Shown: positions 1 to 11,030, numbered from the stretch's first letter. The stretch is 64,000 nt of DNA from Rehmannia glutinosa (GCA_016081115.2 JABTTQ020000117.1:97737-161736); one strand, 5' to 3'. Made by a program: numbers and translations. The notes: a model not told the origin generated them from the sequence alone.

Positions 1-1232
1 AAAGACTATTTGTATTAGCGCTTCATGGTTGACTATGCTTGGTGTTTTACTTTTATGTGCGATATTTAATATTTTGTGGGTTCTTTTTTGTTTTTGTTTT
101 TTTTTTTTGAAAATTTTGAACCCTAGAATGATAATACATGTTATATACCGCCAATGGTAATATTTATTTGTATAGATAGATACAAATCTAATTTTTGATA
201 CCCAATAAGAAGATTTTATTATATACAAAAACTCCAAATCTTACTATTAATAAAATATATTGTAAAATTGCATTACTCATTAATATACACAGAATATCCA
301 TCACAATTTTATACATTGCAAATCGGTTTTAGTATCTTTAGTATGTAGATACTGTAAATGCTAAATTTGGCTACGTGGCAGATATATGCAAATTACACAA
401 TCTATTAATTCTTTAATAATGCCTAAATAATTCAAATAGTTGGGTCTAACATATCTAATGAATTTGGAATATATATTTTTATGTATATATATTCTATTTT
501 TTATTCTTAAATATATATTTTATACAAAATTTTGTATATAATATTTTAATTTTCTATTATTTGTTTTAAACTACTTAAAATTTGTACAAATAATCAATTC
601 CTTGACAAACACAAAGAATAAATGAGTGATTTAATAAATCTAAATTGAATCAACATGTCAATCACATGTGGTTTATTTCCAATTGAATTCAAAATTTCAT
701 TTGTGGGAATATGCAGGATATCTTGATGCCTACAAATTGTCTTTGAATTGAGTTAAAATTCAATTTACGGAAATCTATTGGCTAACTTGCTATTGTATGC
801 ATGTATTGTGCTATTTATTGAATGTGTTACGCTTGTATTATGTCATCTTCTTCTATATTGGTTTTGGTTTTAATTTACCACTAAGAGGACCTTAAGTTAA
901 AAAGTTGTGTGACCCTTCTTGTGGTGTCGGAGGTCTTCATTGTATGTGCTATAGTTTTGTGGATCTACATCTCATTGAGGCCGAATATATTGTATGCCGG
1001 ACGATGTCTTTTACATAGTGCATAAAATAAAAATTAACTATATTTATGATTGATTCAATAAAAAGGTTATGCTAACATAAAAGTTAAAAAATAAAGGACC
1101 TTTGCAAATACGCACTCTAAGGATGGTAACAATGCTTCGGTCATTGTAGGTTGGTTTCTCATTGAAACTGAGCAGACGTGGTTTCATAGCCCATTGATGC
1201 CTACTCATTAATGTCCTTGGTGATGAGCGTGA

Positions 1233-1345
1233 ACATTGGTGCCATTTTTCTTGAATGGTAGACAGACCGACAAAGAGCTTCGAGTGATCATTGGTGCCAT
1301 TTTTCTTCAATGGTAGACAAAGATTGACAAAGTGTTTCGAATTGC
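1233..1345. repeat. Two-copy tandem repeat of about 56 bases
   Basis: The segments 1233-1288 and 1289-1345 both run from 'cattggtgccatttttctt' through an 'aatggtagaca' core to a 'gacaaag...cttcga' or 'gtttcga' end. They lie head to tail and differ at several bases, so this is a small, old tandem duplication. Confidence 0.75.
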
Positions 1346-1391
1346 AGTGAAAGTATATATATGCAATGTAAATGACTGCAACGTAAACAAA

Positions 1392-1394
<3 letters not shown>

Positions 1395-1452
<58 letters not shown>
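1395..1452. repeat. Compound (AC)n(AT)n microsatellite
   Basis: An AC dinucleotide run at about 1395-1425 passes directly into an AT run up to about 1452. It creates the low-complexity open frames seen on the minus strand, which are not genes. Confidence 0.97.
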
Positions 1453-1778
1453 GGATTGATGAGGTTTATTAAGGAAAAGATTATTTTTTTGCAACACGGT
1501 AATGCATATTTTAATATTCTTTTGTACTTTCGATTTATTTTCTCCATTTGATTGCCTGTAAATCCTGAATTTTTTTTTATCAAAAAACAAACAAACGCAA
1601 AATGTGGTGTACAGAGAACTTTTTCAAAATTTGTAGTTATTTATTTGTTCGAGACGATGTTTGTACATTTTCTATTTTTATTTAATATATAATAAATTTT
1701 ATAGACATCCAAGCTATATGGTCGGACCCAACAAACCCAATATCGTAAAACACAATAAACTTTATGTTGTCGACATCA

Positions 1779-1806
1779 CCGTGCATCGCACGGGTAAAAC
1801 ATTAGT
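1779..1806 (+). mobile_element. Probable Helitron 3' terminus
   Basis: CCGTGC (1779-1784) and GCACGG (1788-1793) form a perfect 6-base stem with a 3-base loop. Eight bases later comes TTAGT (1802-1806), one change from the CTRRT end expected of Helitrons. Plant Helitrons end in a short GC-rich hairpin placed roughly 10 bases before CTRRT, so shape and spacing fit. The expected flanking T is not present (the next base is A), and the 5' TC end was not found, so the call is tentative. Confidence 0.5.
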
Positions 1807-3025
1807 ATTTTTAGAATGTACATGTATGTAATATAATTACTGATAATTTTTCTTTTATGGCAACATAATGTAACATTAAATTCTTGTTTTAGTTTTTTTT
1901 TAACTTTTGAATTATTTTCTCTATAATTATGTGTGGGATTTTTTTATGAAATTTGTATATTATATGTTTGTAATGTATGAATGTAATATACTGGTCTCAA
2001 TTAATCAATGATTAATATTTGGAATAATCCATTATATGAAAAATTAAAAAATAATTAAATTTCCAGAAATAATAGGAGTAATCATAATAATTATATTGCC
2101 AACAACTATAATTAATGACTAACATATTACCGAAAAATATTTCATTGCAATCCCAATTTGTGCGTATCAATTTTTAATGGAATATAATTACAGAATATTG
2201 AATGGAATCTAATAAAAATTTACCAAATATATCACATAAAATTATCTAAAATAAAATTAACGCCAATTATAGAGTGATAATCATACCATTTGGATAAAGT
2301 CAATGATTTATATATTCTAGCCGCTATTAATCTGCCAGTCATAAATGTTGTACAAATTTTTTAACCCAAAAGAAAATATTCACTTTCACTTTCTTAATAT
2401 CCTGCTTTTTAGAGCATCCTTAGTGGTGGATGTTTCTTCTATTTCAGTTTGTTGAAACGTTGGGTTATTTAACCTACAAATGTAATTTCTAATTTTGGCT
2501 TTTATAATATTCTACCGTTTTGATAAAAAAAATCATAAATATTGTACATATATTTTAACCCAAAACAAAATATTCATTTCCACTTTTAGAAAGTGGTATT
2601 TAGGCGGAAAACAATTTTAGAAAGAGGTTTGTTAAGATATATATATATATATAGATATTTAAGCATTTCCGATTTTAAATCATGCTCTATAGAAATTAAA
2701 AGATTCAACATTTATTTGTGATTGCAATCAAGATTTAACCTTAATTTCGGTATTTTTTTATAGTCATTTAATCAATTTAAACCATATTTAACTAAATTGA
2801 ATAGGATATATTATTGAATTGGATACCAAAATTAATCTTCCCTATATGTTTTCTCCTTAATTTTAGTATACATACCAAAATTTAAAAGTCAATCATATTA
2901 ATTTGGATTCCAAAATCCAAAAAATAAAAAAATAAAAAAATTAGAAAAAGTTTTTAGAAAGTGTCATTTAGGCGGGAAAACAATTTTAGAAACCATTTTG
3001 CTTTTATATATATATATATATATAG
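1807..3025. other. AT-rich intergenic DNA with short dispersed repeats
   Basis: No gene is visible. Two weak repeat pairs stand out. A block near 2338-2400 resembles one near 2530-2590 (both contain 'ttgtaca' followed by 'ttttaaccca'). A 'tttagaaagtg...ttaggcgg' block followed by an AT run occurs at about 2587-2660 and again at about 2952-3025. The latter AT run abuts the start of the large duplicated block. Confidence 0.6.
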
Positions 3026-3144
3026 ATTATTCATAAAAGATCATTATAAAATTATTAATGTAATTTTAGATGTACATGAATCGGATTTTTTTATATCAAA
3101 GCAACAATCATATGATGTTTGTGGTGAAATGGTTTTATTTGTTA

Positions 3145-3172
3145 TCTTCTTCTTCTTCTTCTTCTTCTTCTT
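3145..3172. repeat. (TTC)n microsatellite
   Basis: A pure TTC run in the pyrimidine-rich intron upstream of the repeated RPA1-like last exon. The corresponding run in the second copy of the block is shorter. Confidence 0.95.
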
Positions 3173-3237
3173 ATTAGTATTCTTTACAAGTATCGTATAT
3201 GGATAATTATTACAAAAAATGAACATTTTGTTTGTAG

Positions 3238-3757
3238 GAAGAAGCTTCCTCAGAATCCGAGGTCAATACTCCAATCAAGAACCTTAAAAAAAAGGCCCTC
3301 AACATCTGAATCTCCTCTATGCAAGCGTAGATTGAATGAAGATTTCTCATCATCAACAAGTTTGTAGGAATAAGCTTCCTCAGAATCCGAGGTCAATACT
3401 CCAATCAAGAACCTTAAAAAAAGGCCCTCGACATCTGAATCTCCTCTATGCAAGCGTAGATTGAATGAAGATTTCTCATCATCAACAAGTTTGTAGGAAG
3501 AAGCTTCCTCAGAATCCAAGGTCAATACTCCAATCAAGAACCTTAAAAAAGGCCTTCGACATCTGAATCTGAATCTCCTCTGTGCAAGCGTAGATTGAAT
3601 GAAGATTTCTCATTATCAACAAGTTTGTAGGAAGAAACTTCCTCAGAATCCGAGGTCAATACTCCAATCAAGAACCTTAAAAAAGGCCTTCGACATCTGA
3701 ATCTGAATCTCCTATGTGCAAGCGTAGATTGAATGAAGGTTTCTCATCATCAACAAC
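3238..3757 (+). pseudogene. Four tandem copies of an RPA1-like last exon (copy 1)
   Basis: Repeat units begin at about 3238, 3368, 3497 and 3631, each 129-134 bases long. Each unit is preceded by a pyrimidine-poor but AG-ended junction 'tttgtag' that looks like the 3' splice site of the original exon. On the plus strand a unit reads as an acidic/serine-rich stretch (EEASSESEVNTPIKNLKK), then, after a one-base shift, a basic stretch with a KRRLNEDFSSS-like end. This resembles the low-complexity C-terminal tail of Helitron-associated RPA1-like proteins. Frames are broken within and between units because unit lengths are not all multiples of three. Here the units are detached from the rest of the gene. 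Confidence 0.65.
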
Positions 3758-4030
3758 TTCTATGAAGATGAAAAATGTTAGTCCAAGTGGCTACGATAAT
3801 CTAGAGAGGGGTGAATAGATTATGCCAGTTTTTCGCAATTCGCCCTCTTTTTCGACTGATCAAGCAAAGACAAGAATGAAGGTGCGGGAAAATAAACAAT
3901 ACTCGTCGATTTATAGAGGTTCAACCCACCTAGGGCCTAATCCTCTACCACCCCAGTATCTCCGGGATGGATTTTAAAAAGAAAAAAATGATTTTATTAA
4001 TAATTACTAATATTATTACAACATCACCTT

Positions 4031-4193
4031 TGAAGATTACCACAATCTTCTTACAACACCTCTTTGAAGATTACCACAATCTCCTACGGCACCTTGTGAA
4101 GATTACCACAATCTTCCACCTCGAAGAGCACCAAACTCTCCAACACCTCGAAGAGCACCAAACTCTTCCACAAGAAGATTACCACAATCTTCT
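4031..4193. repeat. Minisatellite of 'gaagattaccacaatctt' type
   Basis: The motif recurs about four times, interleaved with two copies of 'cacctcgaagagcaccaaac'. Spacing is irregular. It translates as a repetitive frame that is not a credible protein. The second copy of the block carries the same array. Confidence 0.8.
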
Positions 4194-4715
4194 TTACACC
4201 TAACACCTAAGATCACCCAAGTGTGCTCTTACCACAAGAACACTCACAAGGATATCTTATGTTGAATGACAAACACAAATTCAAGATTACAACTCGATAA
4301 TGAAGTATACAACTTTTGAGTGCAAGTGTAATCAAGAATCAAGCCTAGACCTCAAGATGTGAAAGTAAAATACTTAGGCTATAAATACAACAAGAATGTT
4401 GAATATGAAAGCTTTAGAGAATTTGCAGATTTCTTGTTGTGTTGTTTGCTTGTGTTGTTATTGTATCTTGTGTCTTCAAAATCATCTTCTATTTATAGGA
4501 GAGTCTTCAAGATTTGATCACAAACATAGGCTCCTCCTTCTTCACTTTTGTCTACAAAAAGAAGATCACAAGATGTAGAAATAATGCACAAAATTGATAA
4601 AGTAAATCTTGTTGTAATGGATGTTCAACGGTATTAATCTGCTGTCAAAAATAACACCGCGACTGGTCGCTATGTAGAAATTTAACGTTAAAAAGTAAAT
4701 CAAGATTCGTATACA

Positions 4716-4803
4716 CGGATGACGGGAGGGCGGCGGCCCAAGGGGTGTCCGACCCGGCCGCCATAGGGTCCGACCGGTCGGCCCCAATTTGACCGGTCTC
4801 CTC
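4716..4803. repeat. GC-rich palindromic patch (GACCGGTC type)
   Basis: In otherwise AT-rich LTR-like DNA there is an abrupt GC-rich patch with repeated 'ccgaccggtcgg' and 'ccggccgcc' palindromes. The second copy at about 20283-20375 has more complete 'gaccggtc' units, so the palindromes are being altered between copies. Confidence 0.75.
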
Positions 4804-5353
4804 CTTATTTTTTTCAAAGTATTGCGTTCTATTTGATTTTTTCATTCTTACAAACACCGGTCGACCTCAAAAATGTAGTGTTGTCCAATTTTTGTCAAAA
4901 ATAAACTTCAAGAAATACTCCAAAAAATTAGTAAAAATATTTTAAATCATTTGGGAGTATTTGGACAACATTTAAAAACATTGTTTTGGTGTAAAAACAC
5001 ATTTAAACAAAATCATCAAAATCTTGATAAAAACATTTATCTAATGAGAAAAGTGTTATAAAGATTGAAGATGACAAGAAAGATGCAGTCTGATTTAGTA
5101 TTTGTTTTTGAACAATGGTTTTATGCGTTTTGAGAACAATAATTTCTAATTGGTTTCCTTGGAATGTTTGCGATTCGGCCACATATGTGGTTCTTTTTTT
5201 TTTTTTTTTTCTGTTTTGAGAACAATAATTTCTGATTGGTTTTATTGGGTTTGTTACCCAACTATGAACACTATTTGGCATTAATTTCTATGGATTTGGA
5301 TTATTTGTTTATGTTTGTTTTATCTAAATAGCTTGAATGAACTTGGATGGTAC

Positions 5354-7402
5354 TGTCACACCCAAATTCTAAATAACTACAGAAATACCATAAATACTTA
5401 TCAGAGTAATCTCCGAAAATCCACATGCTAAGGCTTTAAGCAATATCTAAGATGCAAAACACATCTAAAATATACATACAGCGGAAGTCTCAACGATAAC
5501 CTAAGCCAAAATAGTAGTACTATTATTATTAATACAACCACAAAAGGTTTATCAAACGAAATATTATTGTCAAGACGTTCGAGGATCCTAATGAGGTTCT
5601 CAGCCAAATGGAATCATTCTTATTTCGGATATTCCTCTTCGAGCTCCTCATCAGCTATATTACATGTCTCTGAAAATTTTTATAAAGCTAGTGGGGTGAG
5701 CCAAACCAGCTCAGTGGATGGGTGCATGTGTGCAAGTGTGGTTCAGTTTTACAAATTATGATTGTACAAATTTTAATGTAATTGCATTGAAATATTTCTT
5801 TTAAGTTTTAAAAAGGAAGATTTTTATGCTCAAACATTTATGAGCCGCAGTTTTAAAAGCAATTTCACATAATGTAATAATGCAAGACATTCATGAACGG
5901 TGGAGTGCATCATGTGCCACACCTCAATAGATTCAAGCAATATCAATCAATCACATTCACGAGCAACGAAGTGCTAACAGAAGCAATTGTGTTGATCGGG
6001 CATCAATTTACATCGGTCCGCCTTATAACTACCCAATTTCACGATTTGGCCGAATCCACAAGCAACCTTATACCGCACCTACGACCCACTTCGCTGTCGG
6101 ATACACCGTCCTTCGGTGATGGAATTAGGACCAGGAGGGCGGACACAAACCGCAGCGACCGCTCGATCTAGATACAACCACTCCCCACCGCAAATTTGGG
6201 CCCGACTCAACCACATAAATATGATAATGCACCAATCATTTAAAATAAAATGTTCATAGGTCAAATACATATATTAAGAGAATAATTATTCGCACACCGG
6301 AATGAATAAATTTAGCAATAACATTAAAAGACTTTAAGAATTTATTCAAGCACTCTAAGATAGTAGAATAGCAACATGAAACAATACAATCTTTGTTTTT
6401 TATTGAAATTAGTAAAAGAGACCCATATATATATTTATTATTAAAATAAATGAGAATTGAGCCTTTAAACTTCTTATTTCACAAATAACCTCACTAATGA
6501 CTTTTTTAAAATTAAAAAAACAACAACATTATTATATCATTGAGAGAAATCTGGACAGCCCCTAACTAGTTTAAAATTTCAAGAAAGCCCAGTAATTTAT
6601 TTATGTATTTTTTTTTTGCAATTCAACCCCTAAACTTTTATTAATTGCATCCAAAATGATAATCACTAAATTATCCCAAAAATAAACTTCTCCCAGGTTA
6701 TGAAAAATAGTCTATACATTTCCAGAATTTATTATATTGACAAAACTCAATTTAAATAAAAATTTCTCAACATTTTCTCATTGTATCATTTATTCTTTTG
6801 CAAACCCTTTTATAAAAACAAACCAAAAAAAAAAGTTTTAGCACAAACACTGTTACACCTATACACACAAAAAGTTTCACACAATGACTCACATCAAATG
6901 AGTTTGCATAACACTAGACATGTATATTCTTTTGTCATTTTGTAAGAAGGATTTTTTTTTTTTTAAATTTGAAAAGTTATTTAACACCATCACCTCACAC
7001 ACTATACATACACATACCTGAAAACACATATAGACAAAACGCACATCACACAAAGTACCCCCATATCTGCAACTTTTCCAATAACCTTACAAAACAATTG
7101 ATTACTTTTCAAGAACCCATTTGATGTCTACAAAAAAAAAAAACAAATTCGATCACCTTCATTAACAAAAAATATATCAACAATTTCATCCAACCAAAAG
7201 AAAAACAACTCCCTGTTTCAACAAGATTATCCAGAAAATCTTTAGAGAATCCAGAAAATATAGAAAATTTACGAATAAAAAAAAACCGATAGATGTTGAT
7301 CAAAAACATATAAGCACATGATTATTCATCTTCTTAAAAAGCTCATTCCCTTACACACAAAATTTTCACATACCAAAACCAGTCACACCTGAAAATTTTC
7401 AT
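5354..7402. mobile_element. Truncated solo-LTR-like element, TGTCACACC type (copy 1)
   Basis: This starts TGTCACACCC after GGTAC (5349-5353) and is collinear with the complete 3.04-kb element at 20921-23962, but stops at 7402. No coding capacity is seen. The stretch is AT-rich, with short poly-A/T runs and a 'catgaacggtggagtgc' segment that is repeated again at 7401. It is incomplete because its right third and right target duplication are missing. Confidence 0.7.
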
Positions 7403-7862
7403 TCATGAACGGTGGAGTGCACCATGTGCCACACCTCAATAGATTCAAGCAATATCAATCAATCACATTCACGAGCAACGAAGTGCTAACAGAAGCAATT
7501 GTGTTGATCGGGCATCAATTCTTACTGTTCTGCCTTATAACTACCCAATTTCACGATTTGGCCGAATCCACAAGCAACCTTATACCGTACCTACGACCCA
7601 CTTCGCCTGTCAGATACACCGTCCTTCAGTGATGGAATTAGGACCAAGGAGGGCGGACACAAACCGCAGGCAGCCTGCTCGATCTAGATACAACCACTCC
7701 CCACTGCAAATTTGGGCCCGACTCAACCACATAAATATGATAATGCACCAATCATTTAAAATAGAATGTTCATAGGTCAAATACATATATTAAGAGAATA
7801 ATTATTCGCACACCGGAATGAATAAATTTAGCAATAACACTAAAAGACTTTAAGAATTTATT
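7401..7862 (+). repeat. Third copy of the 'attcatgaacggtgg' segment
   Basis: 7401-7862 repeats 5889-6346 and 21456-21906. At four distinguishing sites (caccat, ccgtacc, aatagaatg, aacacta) it agrees with the distant copy at 21456-21906 and not with the neighbouring one, so it was probably copied from the distant block. Confidence 0.85.
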
Positions 7863-7883
7863 AGGATATTGAACAACAATAAT
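7861..7883 (+). repeat. 23-base filler identical to an RPA1-like exon junction
   Basis: The 23 bases at 7861-7883 are identical to 18137-18159, which is the 3' splice site and start of an RPA1-like exon. Here they sit exactly between two unrelated duplicated blocks, as templated filler would. Confidence 0.75.
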
Positions 7884-8651
7884 TTATCTATACAGAGATA
7901 AACAAGATCTGGGAAAAAATGTGACTTAATAAAATTTTCTTTCAATGATTTCTAATAGGATTATTCAAACGTTTTTTTTTTGGGTACAAGAAACACAAAT
8001 AACAAACAAATATATATAAATACAAGTATTTATCTATACAGGGATGAACAAGATCTGGAAGAAAAATGTGACTTATTAAATTTTTCTTTCAATGATTTCT
8101 AATAGGATTATTCAAACGTTTTTTTTGGAAATCTCACTGATGTCCATCGAAAAACATCTATAGCAAGAATCGAGGTACATATAAAACAAATAATAACTAA
8201 AAAATATATTCATGAACACAAGTATTTATCTTTTGATCGTATGACCCAGATTTGGAAAAAATGTTACTTATTAATTTTTATTTTAATGATTTCTAATAGG
8301 ATTTTTCAAACGATTTTTTTGGAAATCCCACTGATTTATGTCGAAAAACATCCATAATAATAGGAAATCAGGTACATATAACACAAATAATAACTATATA
8401 TATAAGCACAAGCATTTATCTTTCAACCCTATTTACCAGATCTAAAAAAAACACAAATATTTATCGTTTAATCGTATGAACCAAATCTGGAAAAAATGTC
8501 ACTTATTATATTTTTAAAACAATTTTTTCTAATAGGATTTTTAAAATGATATTTTTTTAAACCCCACTGATTTATGTCGAAAAATGTCAAAAGTGCCAGA
8601 AATCCACGTACATATAACACAAATAATGTGAAATAATAATAAAAAAAAAAC
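7884..8651 (+). repeat. Duplicated block with decaying tandem units (matches 28534-29248)
   Basis: Several imperfect units of about 140-190 bases each run through 'atttatct', 'agatctgg', 'tgttacttatt', 'tttctaatagga', 'ttcaaacg' and 'ccactgat'. They become more diverged to the right. The block is collinear with 28534-29248 except for extra unit material here near 8150-8220. No coding potential. Confidence 0.85.
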
Positions 8652-9303
8652 TAAAAAACTTAGGGTGCGATTGGATATGATTTTATTTTGAAAATTTTCA
8701 TTTTGCTAGAGAATAGTGGTAAAAAAAATTTTGGAAGAAAAAAGATGGATTTTGAGAGTGTAATTGAATGTGAGATGAAAAAATAATGATGAAAGTTGAT
8801 TTAATTTAAAAATAGTAAAATAATGATTGGATATAATTGGTAATTAGAAATGTGTGAATGACTGAATAGTGAAATTTATGGGAGAATGTGTAATAATAAT
8901 TAGTTTTTTGTGAAAAAATGTGTAGATGTGATTGGTAAGAGGAAAAAAATGAGAAAAAGTGAAAGTAAGAGAATAGTAAGACTTCCATAAATTGGTTTGA
9001 CCTTTTTGTTGGTGATTATCGGTCTAAATTGGGAATGTTGACCTTTTAGTTGCTGTCAAATGGTTTTAAAGGAATCAAAAATCTATAAATTTGGAATGTT
9101 TGACCTTTTTGTTGCTGATTATCTGTTTTACAGAAATTTAGTTTATAAATTGGGAATGTTTGACCTTTTCATTGTTGTCTAACGATTTTAAAGGAACAAA
9201 AATCCATAAATTTGGAATGTTTGACCTTTTTGTTGAAGTATATTGGTATACAGGAATCCAAAATTTGTAAACTAGGAAAGTTTGACATTTTTATCTTCTG
9301 TCG
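8652..9303. other. AT-rich DNA with imperfect 'gggaatgtttgacc' repeats
   Basis: No gene. From about 8985 to 9290 a unit containing 'ataaattgggaatgtttgacctttt' (written here as parts: ataaattgg, gaatgtttgacc) recurs about five times with 60-110-base spacing. One more unit appears at about 16613 on the other side of the gypsy element, showing that the element landed inside this array. Confidence 0.65.
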
Positions 9304-9308
9304 ATACT
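9304..9308. repeat. Left target-site duplication GATAC of the gypsy element
   Basis: GATAC lies directly before the TG of the left LTR and is repeated directly after the CA of the right LTR at 16563-16567. A 5-base duplication is normal for LTR retrotransposons. Confidence 0.95.
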
Positions 9309-10999
9309 GATGGCTCAAAAGCTACCTTTAAAACCGTAGGCAAGTGCACCTATCGTTTTATAGTATAGATTATTGAGTACCGAGTGTCATTCCCACGAGG
9401 ATTGTAAGTACTAATAATTACCGTCTTTTTGTTATTTAATCTAACAATTTTCAGAGTTTTTGTTTGATGAAAAAGGAAAATAAATTATAAATTGTAAAAA
9501 TGAAGTAAAATTTGTAGAATAAGAAATCAAGAGATAAAAGTGTGTTTGAATGTAAATCCCTCTAGAATGTTTTTGTGATTTGACAAGTTAAAAGATTCAA
9601 CCATAAGCCCTTAAGTAAAAACCAACCTCTTTTAATAAAATCTCATGCTATGTGGACCGTAGAAATTCCCGATTTAAGTTAATCCCTTTCTCAAGGCGAA
9701 AAACTCCTAATCTCAAGTTGATTAATCGAAATCTCTTTCTAGTTAAAACCCCAAGATTGCATTATAACGATTTATGAATTCCCATATTAGGTTTGACCCT
9801 AATCCGGAAGATTTATGTCGTCCCTATATCTAGGATTGCATGCAACTCTTTTCACTTATACAAATTCTTTTTCACCATAAATCTTTCGATTACCCGATGA
9901 AGGAAAGATATCAAATTAATATACCGGAAATATTAACTCGAATGAGATAAGCATGATATAAGTGAATCACACAAGACATGAGAATTTTATTAAAAACATA
10001 CAAACCTTAATCACAAATCCATTCTAGAGTTCATTACACTCAAACACTAAGATTTTAGCTACTCATGATTTTGACAAAAGAGTAAATTACACAAGAAGAT
10101 TTAAGCATTGTAGACATGGTGTACTTATCTTTCTCAAAACCTCAATGGACTTCTTCCTTGATTGATGATTTTGCTCCAAGCCTTCTTCTCCAATATTGCC
10201 CCAAGCTTTCTTCTCCAAGACCCTTGATCCCAATTCTACTTAATGAAATGAATACAATGAATATTTCCGAGTATCTAATGAATGAATCTCCCAATTTCAA
10301 CCCTTGGCTTTTATAGGCAACCAATACATTGATAGTACTCTCTTTTATTAAACAATCACCCCATTTTCCTTGTTGGTTGGTGAATTCTTGTATTCAAGTG
10401 ATGAGGAGGGGACATGGAGACATGTTTCAAAGAAAATAGGGTGTTAAAAGTGTACAAAAGTGGCCAAAATGGGTTGGTTGGTGAGTTTTCCCAAATTCCG
10501 CAAAGAAAAGTTGCAAAAAGAGGTCCGGACACGCCCGTGTCGCCCGACACGGCCGGCCCGTCTTTGTTTTATCACACGGGGACTCACTGACATGGCCGTG
10601 CTTCCCAACACGGCCAGGCCGTGTTCCCGACACGGCCGTGTTGGGGAACACGGCCAGGCCGTGTTGAGGCTGTTTTGTGCAAAAATTTCGAGTTTTTGGC
10701 TCCGTGAACACGGCCGTGTTGCCCGACACCCCTGCCCGTGTTGGACCAAAAGGCCCCGAAATGACGCGTTTGGCTTGGAATTTCGAGCGTTTTTGCATCC
10801 TTAAACTCCCGGTATGTTTTGACATGAATCCATGGTCCGAAATTCACCAAAATTAGCCCCGAATGGTCAATCTACATCAATAAAATCACCTCGGAGTAAT
10901 ATGAACTATGTACAATCAAAAATTTACAAAACTAACAATAAAATAACTCGAATTCTACTCAAATATACACACAAAACATGCATAAAAAGACCCTTATCA
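9309..10999 (-). repeat. 3' LTR of the gypsy element
   Basis: 1691 bases, TG...CA, nearly identical to 14870-16562. On the minus strand a TATAAAAG box at 10308-10315 is a probable promoter core. The CACGGCC-rich palindromic region (about 10525-10740) lies upstream of it in element orientation, placing it in U3. Most differences from the other LTR are one-base indels in homopolymers. Confidence 0.95.
10525..10740. repeat. CACGGCCGTG palindrome cluster in U3 (left LTR)
   Basis: The half-site CACGGCC or GGCCGTG occurs about ten times in 200 bases, several times as the full palindrome CACGGCCGTG, in otherwise AT-rich sequence. The cluster generates open frames on both strands (R-H-G-R-V and T-R-P-C-like peptides) that are by-products of the palindromes. 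The same cluster is at about 16085-16305. Confidence 0.9.
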
Positions 11000-11030
11000 A
11001 ACCACCTCCAACTTTGAACTTTGCTTGTCC
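11000..11030 (-). promoter_or_regulatory. Polypurine-tract region of the gypsy element
   Basis: Read on the minus strand, 'caaagttggaggtggtt' directly precedes the 3' LTR. It is G/A-rich but interrupted by T, so it is a weak polypurine tract. Its position is the main argument. A similar sequence ('aaagttggaggtggg') occurs near 11967-11983. Confidence 0.5.

Larger units (their letters stand above)
1..1778. other. AT-rich non-coding DNA, possible Helitron body
   Basis: No coding frame here looks real. The longest frames run through the AC/AT microsatellite and have low-complexity translations. The stretch is strongly AT-rich. It ends at a Helitron-like 3' terminus at 1779-1806, so some or all of it may be the non-coding body of a non-autonomous Helitron whose 5' end I could not locate. 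This is inference from the terminus alone. Confidence 0.4.
3776..4970. mobile_element. LTR-like block (copy 1), ends unresolved
   Basis: The block begins TGTTAGTCCAA immediately after the last RPA1-like exon unit. A matching inverted end, TTGGACAACA, lies at 4961-4970, giving the TG...CA form of an LTR. It contains a TATA-like 'ctataaatac' near 4379, a minisatellite, and a GC-rich palindromic patch. I could not find a target-site duplication at these ends. An alternative end near 4920 is flanked by an A-rich 5-mer resembling the left flank. A solo LTR or a partial element is the likeliest reading. The same block occurs at 19343-20540. Confidence 0.5.
3026..7402 (+). repeat. Large duplicated block, copy 1 (matches 18600-22960)
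   Basis: From 'attattcataaaagatc' at 3026 to 'cacctgaaaattttcat' at 7402 this block is collinear with 18600-22960, with mostly single-base differences and small indels. It contains a TTC microsatellite, four tandem copies of an RPA1-like last exon, an LTR-like block, and the left two thirds of a 3-kb solo-LTR-like element. The upstream RPA1-like exons present before copy 2 are missing here, so copy 1 begins inside the intron before the last exon. Confidence 0.93.

Noticed and set aside
1044..1590. Two overlapping minus-strand frames of 100-179 codons with IYIYIY and VCVCVC tracts
   Set aside because: They translate the AC/AT microsatellite. No domain and no codon-use support.
3250..3537. Minus-strand 95-codon repetitive frame (GVLTLDSEEASSYKLVDDE type)
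   Set aside because: The plus strand of the same repeat fits the tail of an RPA1-like protein with splice acceptors, so the minus frame is a shadow.
3230..3760. Regularly repeated units that might suggest a CRISPR-like array or satellite
   Set aside because: Units of about 130 bases directly abut with no variable spacers, and each contains an exon with acceptor site. A plant nuclear context rules out CRISPR.
8660..8985. Possible MITE starting near 'gggtgcgattggat'
   Set aside because: No matching inverted end or target duplication could be found.
10427..10850. Several overlapping frames of 88-132 codons on both strands
   Set aside because: By-products of CACGGCC palindromes in the LTR, which are free of stops on both strands. 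The same happens at 16018-16396.
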